The notes below the pieces were generated by a model. That model did not search any database, was not told the DNA's origin, and was given only the letters and a program-made list of their open reading frames with translations. Position numbers and translations under genes: made by a program. Source: JAKQDH01 sp029558835 (GTDB taxonomy: Bacteria > Planctomycetota > Phycisphaerae > UBA1845). From it: DNA of 64,000 nt. Location of the stretch: contig DAOQSN010000015.1 in NCBI GenBank assembly GCA_035356615.1, positions 40,040 through 104,039 of the forward strand, read 5' to 3'. Below are positions 53,001-59,936 of this stretch, one piece after another; position 1 is the first letter of the stretch, and every line of letters begins with the position of its first letter.

Positions 53001-53827
53001 GCCACGACCTGCATGCTCGCATCACGGTAGTCGCTGTCGAGCGTGGTTCGCACTTGCACGTCTCGTGTGTGCAGCTCGCCGACGGCCAGCATATACACAC
53101 GGCGGAAGATACCACTCAGGCGCCAGAAGTCCTGATCCTCCAGGTAGGAGCCGTCCGACCAGCGATACACCTCGACCGCCAGCAGGTTCTCCCCCGGCCT
53201 CAGCAACGGCGTGACGTCGAATTCCGCATCGGTCCGACTGTCCTTGCTGAACCCGACGGGCCGGCCGTTGAGCCATATATAGAATGCCGAAGCCACCCCC
53301 TCGAAGCGCAGAAACACGTGCCGCCCGGTCCAGTTCTCCGGCACCGCAAAACGCGTACGGTACGAGGCGACGGGATTGTTCTCCGCCGGGATTCGCGGCG
53401 GATCGGCCTTGCCCCACGGATAACCTACATTCACATAGATCGGCACTCCGTATCCGTGTATCTCCCAGTTCGAGGGGACAGGGAGCATCGCCCACGTGCT
53501 GTCATCATAATCCACCCGATAGAAGTCGCGCGGACGTTCCGCGGGCTTGGCCACCCAGTGGAACTTCCAGTCACCGTCAAGGGATCGATAGTATGGAGAC
53601 TGGTCGGCCTTGCCCGTCAGCGCCGACCCGGCATCCGGCCAGATGCAGCGCACCGCCCGCGGTCGCTCGCGGTTAACCCCGGTCACCGACGGGTCCTGCC
53701 ACTCCGGCGGAGTCTGCGGATCGGAGGAATCGCGAAAGGCAACCGCCGCGGGCTGGTCCGCCTGCGCCGGCGCAGCTACGGAAACGAGCGCACAACCGAG
53801 CATGTTAACTGTCACTAGCCATACCAC
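50003..53827 (-). CDS. GH2 beta-galactosidase, LacZ type, with inserted LamG-like domain
   Basis: This exported 1,274-aa glycosidase probably releases beta-linked galactose. GTG 53827 is chosen because AGGAG lies 8 nt upstream and a signal peptide (MVWLVTVNMLGCALVSVAAP) follows. Order: N-terminal sugar-binding jelly roll, Ig-like domain and TIM barrel, with acid/base Glu in SLGNEAGFG (about 492) and nucleophile Glu in VLCEYAHSMGN (about 553). The barrel is interrupted at about residues 620-780 by a LamG/concanavalin-like beta-sandwich (LDLTGPLSVEVWVKS; RELRLYVDGVLFAS) before resuming at FFWAFGGDFG. The LacZ small-chain domain ends the protein (RAPTDNDRGN). Located 110 nt downstream of the GH109 gene, same strand. 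Confidence 0.92.
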   Translation of the reverse strand: MVWLVTVNMLGCALVSVAAPAQADQPAAVAFRDSSDPQTPPEWQDPSVTGVNRERPRAVRCIWPDAGSALTGKADQSPYYRSLDGDWKFHWVAKPAERPRDFYRVDYDDSTWAMLPVPSNWEIHGYGVPIYVNVGYPWGKADPPRIPAENNPVASYRTRFAVPENWTGRHVFLRFEGVASAFYIWLNGRPVGFSKDSRTDAEFDVTPLLRPGENLLAVEVYRWSDGSYLEDQDFWRLSGIFRRVYMLAVGELHTRDVQVRTTLDSDYRDASMQVVASLRNLGQQAQAAEIEVELHDAAGGMVVGPLRQAVQATVGSDTAVAFVADVERPRLWSAEQAYLYSLLVTLKDANGTVVEVVPSRVGFRQVEIKDGELLVNGRAVLLKGVNRHEHDPDRGQAITVESMIADLRLMKQHNINAVRTCHYPNQPVWYDLCDQYGIYLIDEANIESHGMGYGDKSLAKDAAWLPAHLDRTTRMVERDKNHPSVIIWSLGNEAGFGANFQETSNWIRQRDPSRPVHYERAGLDPATDIVCPMYAPPDHLARYASAPQTRPYVLCEYAHSMGNSTGNLWEYWNLIYGQKHLQGGFIWDWVDQGLRRPVPPQYVITDRSPRRLQGRFVGRVAADELPAGYVVMPDDSSLDLTGPLSVEVWVKSLGPTPHGPLLAKGDTQYSLKQTGDRLEFFIYAAGPPGGWVSASAPLPPDWYQQWHRATGVFDGRELRLYVDGVLFASRAFSGEARRGGHALGLGHDAQNPGRRANALLREARVYGRGLTEDEVRDPDVRREDGLVLWLDVRDVREGGAWTGPTPGDGFFWAFGGDFGPPGTPSDDNFCCNGLVSPDRRLHPALYEVKKVYQYIQVRPVDLARGEVEIANLYDFTNYEDAVGCNWAVSANDQVVQSGSLESTALAPRERRTVSVPLAPIDAQPGVEYFLDLSFRLRRDTLWAQNGYEVAWAQFKLPATVPAPTLPVETMPALTVEGTGAEVRIAAGDTQWVVNKDSGLLISWRRGDVELIERPLRPHFWRAPTDNDRGNDMPRRLGVWRHAGRDGRVRGTTVETPTPQRVIVRVEAELPSVQSTYQMTYTFFGTGDLVVEGSFQPGGGDLPELPRFGMQMALPLMFDTIEWFGRGPHETYCDRADARVGRYRGSVAEQYYVDYSEPGESGNKVDVRWVALTDKDGVGLLAVGMPLLSVNALPFGTDDLEGPKHPYEIPRRHAVTLNLDLKQMGVGGDDSWGAQPHEEYRIQAAPYSYRFRLRAFDARQHAPAELARYVLPEAE

Positions 53828-53835
53828 GGCACACT

Positions 53836-53840
53836 CTCCT
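53836..53840 (-). promoter_or_regulatory. ribosome-binding site deciding the GH2 start
   Basis: On the minus strand, AGGAG ends 8 nt before GTG 53827. No such signal precedes the longer open frame up to 53977, whose first 50 residues are translations of a heptamer repeat and lack features. Confidence 0.7.
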
Positions 53841-53892
53841 GCCCCACGAAGTGGCACACACAGACCCGCCGGAGCCTCAGAGCCACGCCCCG

Positions 53893-53922
53893 TCTCTTCC
53901 TCTTGCCTCTTGCCTTCTGCCC
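53893..53922 (-). repeat. heptanucleotide tandem repeat (CAAGAGG type)
   Basis: Reading the minus strand, CAGAAGG, CAAGAGG, CAAGAGG, AAGAGAC follow each other about 16 nt after the GH109 stop. Same composition and position as the array at 10903. Confidence 0.6.
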
Positions 53923-53937
53923 CCTCTCCGTCTGCAT

Positions 53938-55314
53938 TCACCCCTCCACAATCGGCACCGGCGGGCGGACCCTCCATGTGCCGCGGGTGAAATCAGGAAC
54001 GTTGACGGACCGGCTGCGATGTGCCACTGACCGCTCCGTCAGCTCCGAGATGCAGCTCCACGCGGCCGCATCGTAGACGTCCATATCCAGCGGCTCTCCG
54101 GCAATGAGACAGCGAATCAGTCGGTAGTCTTCCAGGTAATCCATCCCGCCGTGCCCGCCGCTGGCCGTGCGCACGCTCTCGGATTTCCACAAGGGATGCT
54201 CAAACTCGTCCTTATAGTTGTCCAGCGGCTCCCACTCGTGTGCCGGGCTGCGCCCCTCGATATGAATGCGGTCCGGATAGCCCAGCTTCAGGCCTCGCGT
54301 GCCCTGCAACATATGAATGCGACTGTACGGCCGCGGCAGGTTCGTATCATGCACCAGGTAGATCGTCCGCCCCTTCACCGTCTTGATCAGGGTCAGGTTC
54401 AGGTCCCCCAGCACGTACTTCTCGTTGCGCCGCGGATCGTCGGCAGCCAAGTGTTCCTGCTGGTGGAGCTGCAGACCGCGTGACGGCCCACTCATCGACA
54501 CCAGGTAGTCGAAGCGGTCGCCGCGATTCACGTCCATGCATTGGGCGATCGGCCCCAGGCCGTGCGTCGGGTAGAGGTTCCCGTCGCGCGTCATGGAATG
54601 GGCCCGTCGCCACAGCCCCTCCCCTTCGGTGCTGAACTTCACGCCGCGCAAATCGTGGAGGTAGCCGCACTCGCCGTGCAGCACTTCGCCGAACAGGCCC
54701 TTGCGCACCATGTTCAGCACCATCATCTCCGGGCGATCGTAGCAGCAGTTCTCCATCATCACGCAGTGCTTACCGTACTTCTCGGCCGTCTCCACCAGCT
54801 CCCAGCATTCATCGATCGTAACGGCCGCCGGTACCTCGGTGGCCGCGTGCTTGCCGGCGCGCATGGCGGCCACACAGACCGGCACGTGCCACTCCCAGGG
54901 CGTGGCCGTGTAGATGAGGTCCAGCTCCTCCTGCTCGCACAGCCGTTCGAAGTCACGCGGCCCGCGGTCGTAGCCCGTCGGGCGACGCTGCCCGGCCTGT
55001 ACCACAACGTCCTGGATACGCGCGACCTTCTCCGGTACGATGTCGCAGACGGCCCGGATTTCGGCACCGGGCACCTTGAGCAGTTGGTGCACGTGGTTGC
55101 TGCCCATGCCGCCGACGCCGACGAAGCCGATACGCACGCCCGGCATCGGCGGAACGGCGAAAAGGCGCTGCGGCTCGGTGAGCGAACCGAGATGCCGAGC
55201 GCAGCCGGCCAGCGGCGCCACGGCGGCACCGACGCCGGCTACCGCACCGAGCTTGAGAAACTCGCGCCGGGTGGATGAGACAGCGGGAACGTCGGGAGCG
55301 GAGTGTTCGTTCAT
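53938..55314 (-). CDS. GH109 alpha-N-acetylgalactosaminidase-like protein (Gfo/Idh/MocA fold), Tat-exported
   Basis: This 458-aa NAD-dependent glycosidase removes terminal alpha-GalNAc by a redox-assisted mechanism. A Tat signal STRREFLKLGAVAGVGAA is followed by a Cys (APLAGC), possibly a lipobox. The Rossmann motif is GFVGVGGMGSNH. The segments TATPWEWHVP, EVPAAVTIDECWELVET, MMENCCYDRPEMMVLNMVR, GLGPIAQCMDVNRGDRFDYL and VNVPDFTRGTW match the GH109 pattern well. ATG 55314 follows AGGAGG. It probably heads a GH109-GH2 operon. A plain oxidoreductase is the alternative. Confidence 0.88.
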   Translation of the reverse strand: MNEHSAPDVPAVSSTRREFLKLGAVAGVGAAVAPLAGCARHLGSLTEPQRLFAVPPMPGVRIGFVGVGGMGSNHVHQLLKVPGAEIRAVCDIVPEKVARIQDVVVQAGQRRPTGYDRGPRDFERLCEQEELDLIYTATPWEWHVPVCVAAMRAGKHAATEVPAAVTIDECWELVETAEKYGKHCVMMENCCYDRPEMMVLNMVRKGLFGEVLHGECGYLHDLRGVKFSTEGEGLWRRAHSMTRDGNLYPTHGLGPIAQCMDVNRGDRFDYLVSMSGPSRGLQLHQQEHLAADDPRRNEKYVLGDLNLTLIKTVKGRTIYLVHDTNLPRPYSRIHMLQGTRGLKLGYPDRIHIEGRSPAHEWEPLDNYKDEFEHPLWKSESVRTASGGHGGMDYLEDYRLIRCLIAGEPLDMDVYDAAAWSCISELTERSVAHRSRSVNVPDFTRGTWRVRPPVPIVEG

Positions 55315-55437
55315 CGTAGCGCCTCCTCGTGCGTGGCGTGTCCAGCGAGCGTAACCGGTCGGATCGCCGTCTCCGGGGCGACGGCGAAGACTCGCGTAGT
55401 GTGCAGACCAAAGGGCGGTTCTGCAAGCGGAGGTCCC

Positions 55438-56346
55438 ATGAAGCCCAGTCTGGTCATGCTGGCGGCCGGCATCAGCAGCCGCTACGGCGGCTGCAAGCAA
55501 TTGGAGCCGGTCGGACCCGGCGGCGAAACCGTCACCGACTACACCGTCTACGATGCCTGGCGAAGCGGCTTCGGCCGGGTCGTGTTCGTGATCCGGGCGG
55601 AAATGGAGCCGACCTTCCGGGAGACGTTGGGAGCACGCATCGGCCGCCACCTGCCCGTCAACTACGTGCACCAGCGCCTCGAGGCATTGCCCGCCGGCTT
55701 TCAGCCCCCCGCCGGACGGACCAAGCCCTGGGGCACCGGCCATGCCGTGCTGGCGGCCGGCGATACGCTCGCCGACCCCTTCGTCGTCGCCAACGCCGAT
55801 GACTACTACGGCGCCTCGTCCGTGGCCATGCTTGGTGAGTTCCTCCAGCAGCGCGACCCCGGCCCGGTGCCAACCTACGCGATGGTCGGCTATCCCGTGC
55901 GTGACACGCTGCCTGCGACCGGTGCGGTCTCGCGCGGCCTGTGCCGCTGCACGCCGGACGGCTGGCTGGAACGCATCGACGAGATCATCGGTATCGAGCG
56001 TCACGGTGACGGCGGCTGCTACCGCGACGCCACGGGGGCAACGCAGCTTGTGGATGGCGGTGCATGCGTCTCCATGAACTTGTGGGCCTTTCGGCCGCAG
56101 TTCCTGAGGCAGGCGTTGGAGGGCTTCACCGCGTTTCTGCGCGCAAACGGGCAAACGCTCGACCGGGAGTTCTACCTGCCGGTGGCCGTCGCGGACGTGA
56201 TGCGTCAGGGGCGTGCCCGCGTGCGCGTGCTGCCGGCCCGCGAGCGCTGGTGCGGCCTCACCCATCGGGCGGACCGCTCGGCCGTGACCGACATGGTGCG
56301 TGACCTCGTGGCACGCGGCGTCTACCCTGAGCGCCTATGGGAATGA
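55438..56346 (+). CDS. sugar-phosphate nucleotidyltransferase-like protein
   Basis: This 302-aa Rossmann-like nucleotidyltransferase has the N-terminal NTP loop MLAAGISSRYGGCKQLEPVG and a metal/sugar site region FVVANADDYYG. A GalU/GlmU-like uridylyl- or nucleotidyltransferase activity is likely; by context the acceptor may be GalNAc-1-P or GlcNAc-1-P made by the kinase gene that follows. ATG 55438 is preceded by GGAGG. It is divergent from the GH109 gene; about 200 bp and a family A element separate it from the kinase. Confidence 0.83.
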   Translation: MKPSLVMLAAGISSRYGGCKQLEPVGPGGETVTDYTVYDAWRSGFGRVVFVIRAEMEPTFRETLGARIGRHLPVNYVHQRLEALPAGFQPPAGRTKPWGTGHAVLAAGDTLADPFVVANADDYYGASSVAMLGEFLQQRDPGPVPTYAMVGYPVRDTLPATGAVSRGLCRCTPDGWLERIDEIIGIERHGDGGCYRDATGATQLVDGGACVSMNLWAFRPQFLRQALEGFTAFLRANGQTLDREFYLPVAVADVMRQGRARVRVLPARERWCGLTHRADRSAVTDMVRDLVARGVYPERLWE

Positions 56347-56388
56347 CTGGTGCCGGGCACGCAGGACCGCCCGCGTGGCTACGTAGTG

Positions 56389-56487
56389 GGGTGGCATGCC
56401 CAAGCCGAAGGCGCCGGCATGTTGTTGTGAGAAGCAGCCTCGCACCGCCTGCAGCGCATGGCGGCGCTGCGCCTGGCCATGCCACCC
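56389..56487. repeat. dispersed inverted-repeat element, family A, copy 7 (reversed)
   Basis: Ends GGTGGCATGCCCAAGCCGAA and CCTGGCCATGCCACC; reversed relative to copies 1-3. It lies between the nucleotidyltransferase and the kinase genes, inside what may be a two-gene transcript. Confidence 0.88.
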
Positions 56488-56545
56488 GCGAACGGCATTC
56501 ACCGTCCGGATTGCCTGGACTCATTCAGCGTGAGGCGTTACCCAA

Positions 56546-57661
56546 GTGAGCCGGGAACAACTTGGCCAAACCGTGCAGCAGTTCCTGCCGGACGCTGAAC
56601 TCATCGGCGCCGAGCCCCTGCCCGGCGGGCACATCCACGACTCGTACGTGCTCACCATTGCTCAACTCGGTCAGACCCGGCGTTTCCTGCTGCAACGCCT
56701 CAACCAGCAGGTGTTTCCGCGGCCGGAGCTGCTGACCGAGAACCTGCGCCGCGTCACGACCCATATCCGCCGGAAGCTGGCGGCCGCAGGTGTCCGCGAC
56801 GTCGATCGCCGGGTGCTGACGCCGGTGCTCACCCGCTCGGGTGCGGACCTCCTCCGCGACGAGAAGGGTGACTGCTGGCGGATGCTCCTGTACATCGAGA
56901 ACACGCGGACGTATGCGACCGTCACCGCGCCGCCTCAGGCGGAGGCCGCCGGGCGCATCTTCGGCCGGTTCCAGGCCCTGCTGGCCGACCTGCCGCCGCC
57001 GCCTCTGCACGACACCATCCCCGGCTTTCACGACACGCCGCGCCGCTACGCCGCGTTCGAGCGTGCGGTGGCCGGCGACGAACGCGGCCGGGCGTCTGCC
57101 GTCCGGACGGAAATCGACTTCGCACGCGAGCGCCAGGCGTTGGCCAGGGCACTCACGGGCCTCCAGGAATCGGGGGCACTCCCGGCCCGCGTCGTACACA
57201 ACGACGCCAAGATCACCAACGTCCTCTTCGACGCGACCGACGACGAGCCGCTGTGTGTCGTGGATCTGGATACCGTCATGCCGGGCCTGGCGGGGCACGA
57301 CTTCGGCGACATGGTGCGCTCGATGACCAGCGGCTGCGCCGAGGATGAGCCCGACTCCGCGCAGGTCGCGCTCCATCTGCCGCTCTTTACCGCCCTGACG
57401 CGAGGCTACCTGTCGGCCGCCGGCGGCTTCCTCACCCCGGCCGAGCGCGCCCACCTCGTACCCGCCGCGGAGGTGATTATCTTTGAACAGGGCTTGCGCT
57501 TTCTGACCGACTACTTGCAGGGTGATATGTACTACCGAGTCTCGCGGCCGGGGCATAACCTCGACCGCTGCCGGACCCAGTTCCGGCTGCTGGAGTCCAT
57601 GGAACAACACCGGGCGCAGATGCAGCGCGTAGTTAACGCTTGTGATAAGCCGGCTCTGTAG
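56546..57661 (+). CDS. phosphotransferase of the APH family, N-acetylhexosamine 1-kinase-like
   Basis: This 371-aa kinase of the aminoglycoside phosphotransferase superfamily shows the catalytic loop VVHNDAKITNVLFD (Asp near residue 218) and the metal-binding CVVDLDTVMPGLAGHDFGD, both as in NahK (N-acetylhexosamine 1-kinase). It would phosphorylate GalNAc or GlcNAc at C1, feeding the nucleotidyltransferase encoded just upstream. Substrate is inferred from motif likeness plus context. The GTG start has only a weak upstream purine stretch. Confidence 0.85.
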   Translation: MSREQLGQTVQQFLPDAELIGAEPLPGGHIHDSYVLTIAQLGQTRRFLLQRLNQQVFPRPELLTENLRRVTTHIRRKLAAAGVRDVDRRVLTPVLTRSGADLLRDEKGDCWRMLLYIENTRTYATVTAPPQAEAAGRIFGRFQALLADLPPPPLHDTIPGFHDTPRRYAAFERAVAGDERGRASAVRTEIDFARERQALARALTGLQESGALPARVVHNDAKITNVLFDATDDEPLCVVDLDTVMPGLAGHDFGDMVRSMTSGCAEDEPDSAQVALHLPLFTALTRGYLSAAGGFLTPAERAHLVPAAEVIIFEQGLRFLTDYLQGDMYYRVSRPGHNLDRCRTQFRLLESMEQHRAQMQRVVNACDKPAL

Positions 57662-57702
57662 ACGCCGGATTACACAGGACCACGCAGAAGGGAAACCCGT
57701 AG

Positions 57703-57809
57703 CAGCCTGTTGAAGAAGTAGCGTCGGCCCCCCGCGGCCGACGTACAGGGCCTCAAATGCACCGGTCTTCCGGCCATCGAGCGCGCTCCGACCGTTCTTC
57801 AACAGGCTG
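57703..57809. repeat. 107-bp MITE-like element with 15-bp perfect inverted ends
   Basis: CAGCCTGTTGAAGAA (57703-57717) and its exact reverse complement TTCTTCAACAGGCTG (57795-57809) bound the element. Just inside the left end is the family E palindrome GTAGCGTCGGCCCCCCGCGG (from 57718). The ends resemble insertion-sequence termini, but there is no transposase and no evident coding capacity. Confidence 0.8.
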
Positions 57810-57848
57810 GCAGGGCGGCATCCCCGAACACGGTAGCATGCCCGAACA

Positions 57849-58012
57849 GGGTGGCATGCCCAAGCCGAAGGCGCCGGCATGCAGTGATAGATGGCGGCCC
57901 GTCGGGCGCGGGAAAGCTCGGTCCCGGCGCGCCGGGACCATGCCTTCCCGCCGACCGGCGGCTGCTGCAATCCCGGCGTGCCGGGACGCCTTCGGCTTGG
58001 GCTTGCCACCCT
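57849..58012. repeat. dispersed inverted-repeat element, family A, copy 8 (composite)
   Basis: This copy of about 164 bp is longer than the others. Both outer arms are of the same type (left GGTGGCATGCCCAAGCCGAA, right TTCGGCTTGGGCTTGCCACC). The centre holds two short palindromes (TCCCGGCGCGCCGGGA and TCCCGGCGTGCCGGGA). It looks like a fusion or rearrangement of two elements. The right flank CTCCCGGTCTCCCC matches copy 1. Confidence 0.85.
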
Positions 58013-58039
58013 CCCGGTCTCCCCTTGGCGCGGTCCCGT

Positions 58040-59899
58040 TCAGTCCGAGCGCTCGAAGCGCGCCTCGGCCGAGCAGCTCGTCCTGCCGTTGGGCAGCAGC
58101 GTGCGCGCCTTCAGCACCGTAGTTTCCTTTAACTCGACGGGCGCCTGGTACCGCAATGACGCCGCCGTCGGCTCACTGCCGTCAACTGTGTAGAATAGCT
58201 CACCCGCACCGAAGGGATTGTCCAGCGACACCGCCAGCGCGCCACTGAATACTCCCTGCGTCACGACCTGCCCGTCGCGCACGAAGCGCGGCGCGGGAAC
58301 ATAGTAGTTGACTCCGAGCGCGTCCAGACGCGCGTAGTGCACGCGCAACCGTGCCTGGAAATCGCCCCAGTCGCGAGCCTCTCGTGGTGACCACATCACC
58401 TCAGCGAGCGCACACAAACGCGGGAACACCTGCCAGTCCACCCGGGCCTCCGGTGCATGTTCCGTCCACATGTTGCCCTCGGCGCCCAGAATGTGCCTGG
58501 CTGCCTCAGCCGACAGCTCCGGCGGAGTGGGCTCAAAACTGTAGACGGTCTCCAGCGGCACGTACCCCATCTGCGTGGGTTCCTCGGGGTGTTTCGCCTG
58601 GGCATAGTCAAGATAACAGTGAGTTGTGGGTGAGCAGATGACATCGTGATTCGCACCGGCGGCCGCCACTGCCCCCTTGAGGCCCCGCCACGACTGCACC
58701 GTCGCATCCGGCGCCACGCCGCCTTCCAGAATCTCGTCCCAGCCGATGAGCCGCCGGCCGTGACTGTTCAGAAAGCGCTCGATCCGGCGGACGAAGTAAC
58801 TCTGTAGCTCGTTCTCATCGCGCAGCCCCTCAGCCCGCATGCGCGCCTGGCACTTCGGGCAGGCCTGCCACCGTGCCTTGGGACACTCATCTCCGCCGAT
58901 GTGGACGTACTCGGACGGGAACAAAGCGATGACCTCGCTGAGCACGTCCTCAAGGAACTCGAACGTGCGCTCATTCCCGGCGCAATACACATCCTCGCGC
59001 ACGCCCCACTGGGTGGAAACCTCGAAGGGACCGCCGGTGCACGACAGCTCCGGATAGGCAGCCAGCGCCGCCTGACAGTGGCCGGGCATCTCGATCTCCG
59101 GCACGATGGTAACATATCGACTGCGCGCATACGCTACGATTTCGCGCACGTCGTCCTGCGTGTAGAAGCCGCCGTAGCGCTGCTCGCCCTGTCCGCGCCA
59201 GGCGCCGACCTCTGTGAGCTTCGGATACTTCTTGATCTGCACGCGCCAACCCTGGTCTTCGGTCAGATGCCAGTGCAGCACGTTCAGCTTGTGATACGCC
59301 AGCAGATCAATGTAGCGCTTGATGAACTCCTTGCTCATGAAGTGCCGGCCGCAGTCGAGCAACATGCCGCGCCACCGATAGCGCGGCACGTCGCTGATCT
59401 CCACACAGGGGAAGGTGCACGCGGCGCCCGCTGGCGCTGGGCCGGTGGTCAGCACCGGTTGGGCAAGCTGGCGCAGCGTCTGCACGCCCAGAAACAGCCC
59501 GCGGGCGTGCGCGGCTTCCAGACGTACCTCAGTCGGCGTGATGCGCAACGTGTACGCTTCTTCGCCCGCCGCTTGCCGGTCGCCCGGGCCACCCAACAGG
59601 ACGAGGCTCCCCGCCGGAAAGAGACCGTCGGACGTAGCCCGTTCAGTCACGGGCAGCGCGTTGCCCGTAAGTGTACGCAGATGGTCAGCCAGATACCCGG
59701 CGACCGCCCGCACCTCGGCGTCCGCCGTCCCGACGATCACCTCACTGGTCGGCTTCAGCTCGAAACAAACGGCCTGCACGCTCATTTGTGCCGGCCTCGG
59801 AATCAACGCGGGAACCGCTGCGCCCGGCTCAGCCGCCGCCATGGACGTCTGCACCAGGCACGCCAGCAAAACGACCGGCCTAACTGTCCTCATCACCAT
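58040..59899 (-). CDS. GH20 beta-N-acetylhexosaminidase
   Basis: This exported 619-aa enzyme removes beta-GlcNAc or beta-GalNAc by substrate-assisted catalysis. ATG 59899 is chosen for the GGAGG 6 nt upstream and a following signal peptide (VRPVVLLACLVQTSMAAA). Order: N-terminal GH20b-type domain (PALIPRPAQ), TIM barrel with HWHLTEDQGWRVQIKKYP, EIEMPGH, the catalytic pair Asp337-Glu338 in HIGGDEC, and a C-terminal chitobiase-like domain (FYTVDGSEPT). The symporter gene ends 37 nt upstream on the same strand, so import and hydrolysis are probably co-expressed. Confidence 0.95.
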   Translation of the reverse strand: MVMRTVRPVVLLACLVQTSMAAAEPGAAVPALIPRPAQMSVQAVCFELKPTSEVIVGTADAEVRAVAGYLADHLRTLTGNALPVTERATSDGLFPAGSLVLLGGPGDRQAAGEEAYTLRITPTEVRLEAAHARGLFLGVQTLRQLAQPVLTTGPAPAGAACTFPCVEISDVPRYRWRGMLLDCGRHFMSKEFIKRYIDLLAYHKLNVLHWHLTEDQGWRVQIKKYPKLTEVGAWRGQGEQRYGGFYTQDDVREIVAYARSRYVTIVPEIEMPGHCQAALAAYPELSCTGGPFEVSTQWGVREDVYCAGNERTFEFLEDVLSEVIALFPSEYVHIGGDECPKARWQACPKCQARMRAEGLRDENELQSYFVRRIERFLNSHGRRLIGWDEILEGGVAPDATVQSWRGLKGAVAAAGANHDVICSPTTHCYLDYAQAKHPEEPTQMGYVPLETVYSFEPTPPELSAEAARHILGAEGNMWTEHAPEARVDWQVFPRLCALAEVMWSPREARDWGDFQARLRVHYARLDALGVNYYVPAPRFVRDGQVVTQGVFSGALAVSLDNPFGAGELFYTVDGSEPTAASLRYQAPVELKETTVLKARTLLPNGRTSCSAEARFERSD

Positions 59900-59936
59900 A
59901 ACACGCCTCCGCAGCCCTCGGTGAACCACGCTGTCC

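Larger units (their letters stand above)
57662..58039. other. convergent intergenic region made largely of repeat elements
   Basis: About 380 bp between the kinase (plus) and GH20 (minus). Contains a 107-bp element with 15-bp perfect terminal inverted repeats (57703-57809), then the composite family A copy 8 (57849-58012). No gene. Confidence 0.8.

Noticed and set aside
55315..56265. Extension of the GH109 frame far upstream on the minus strand
   Set aside because: It runs antisense through the nucleotidyltransferase gene. The Tat signal and AGGAGG at 55314 fix the true start.
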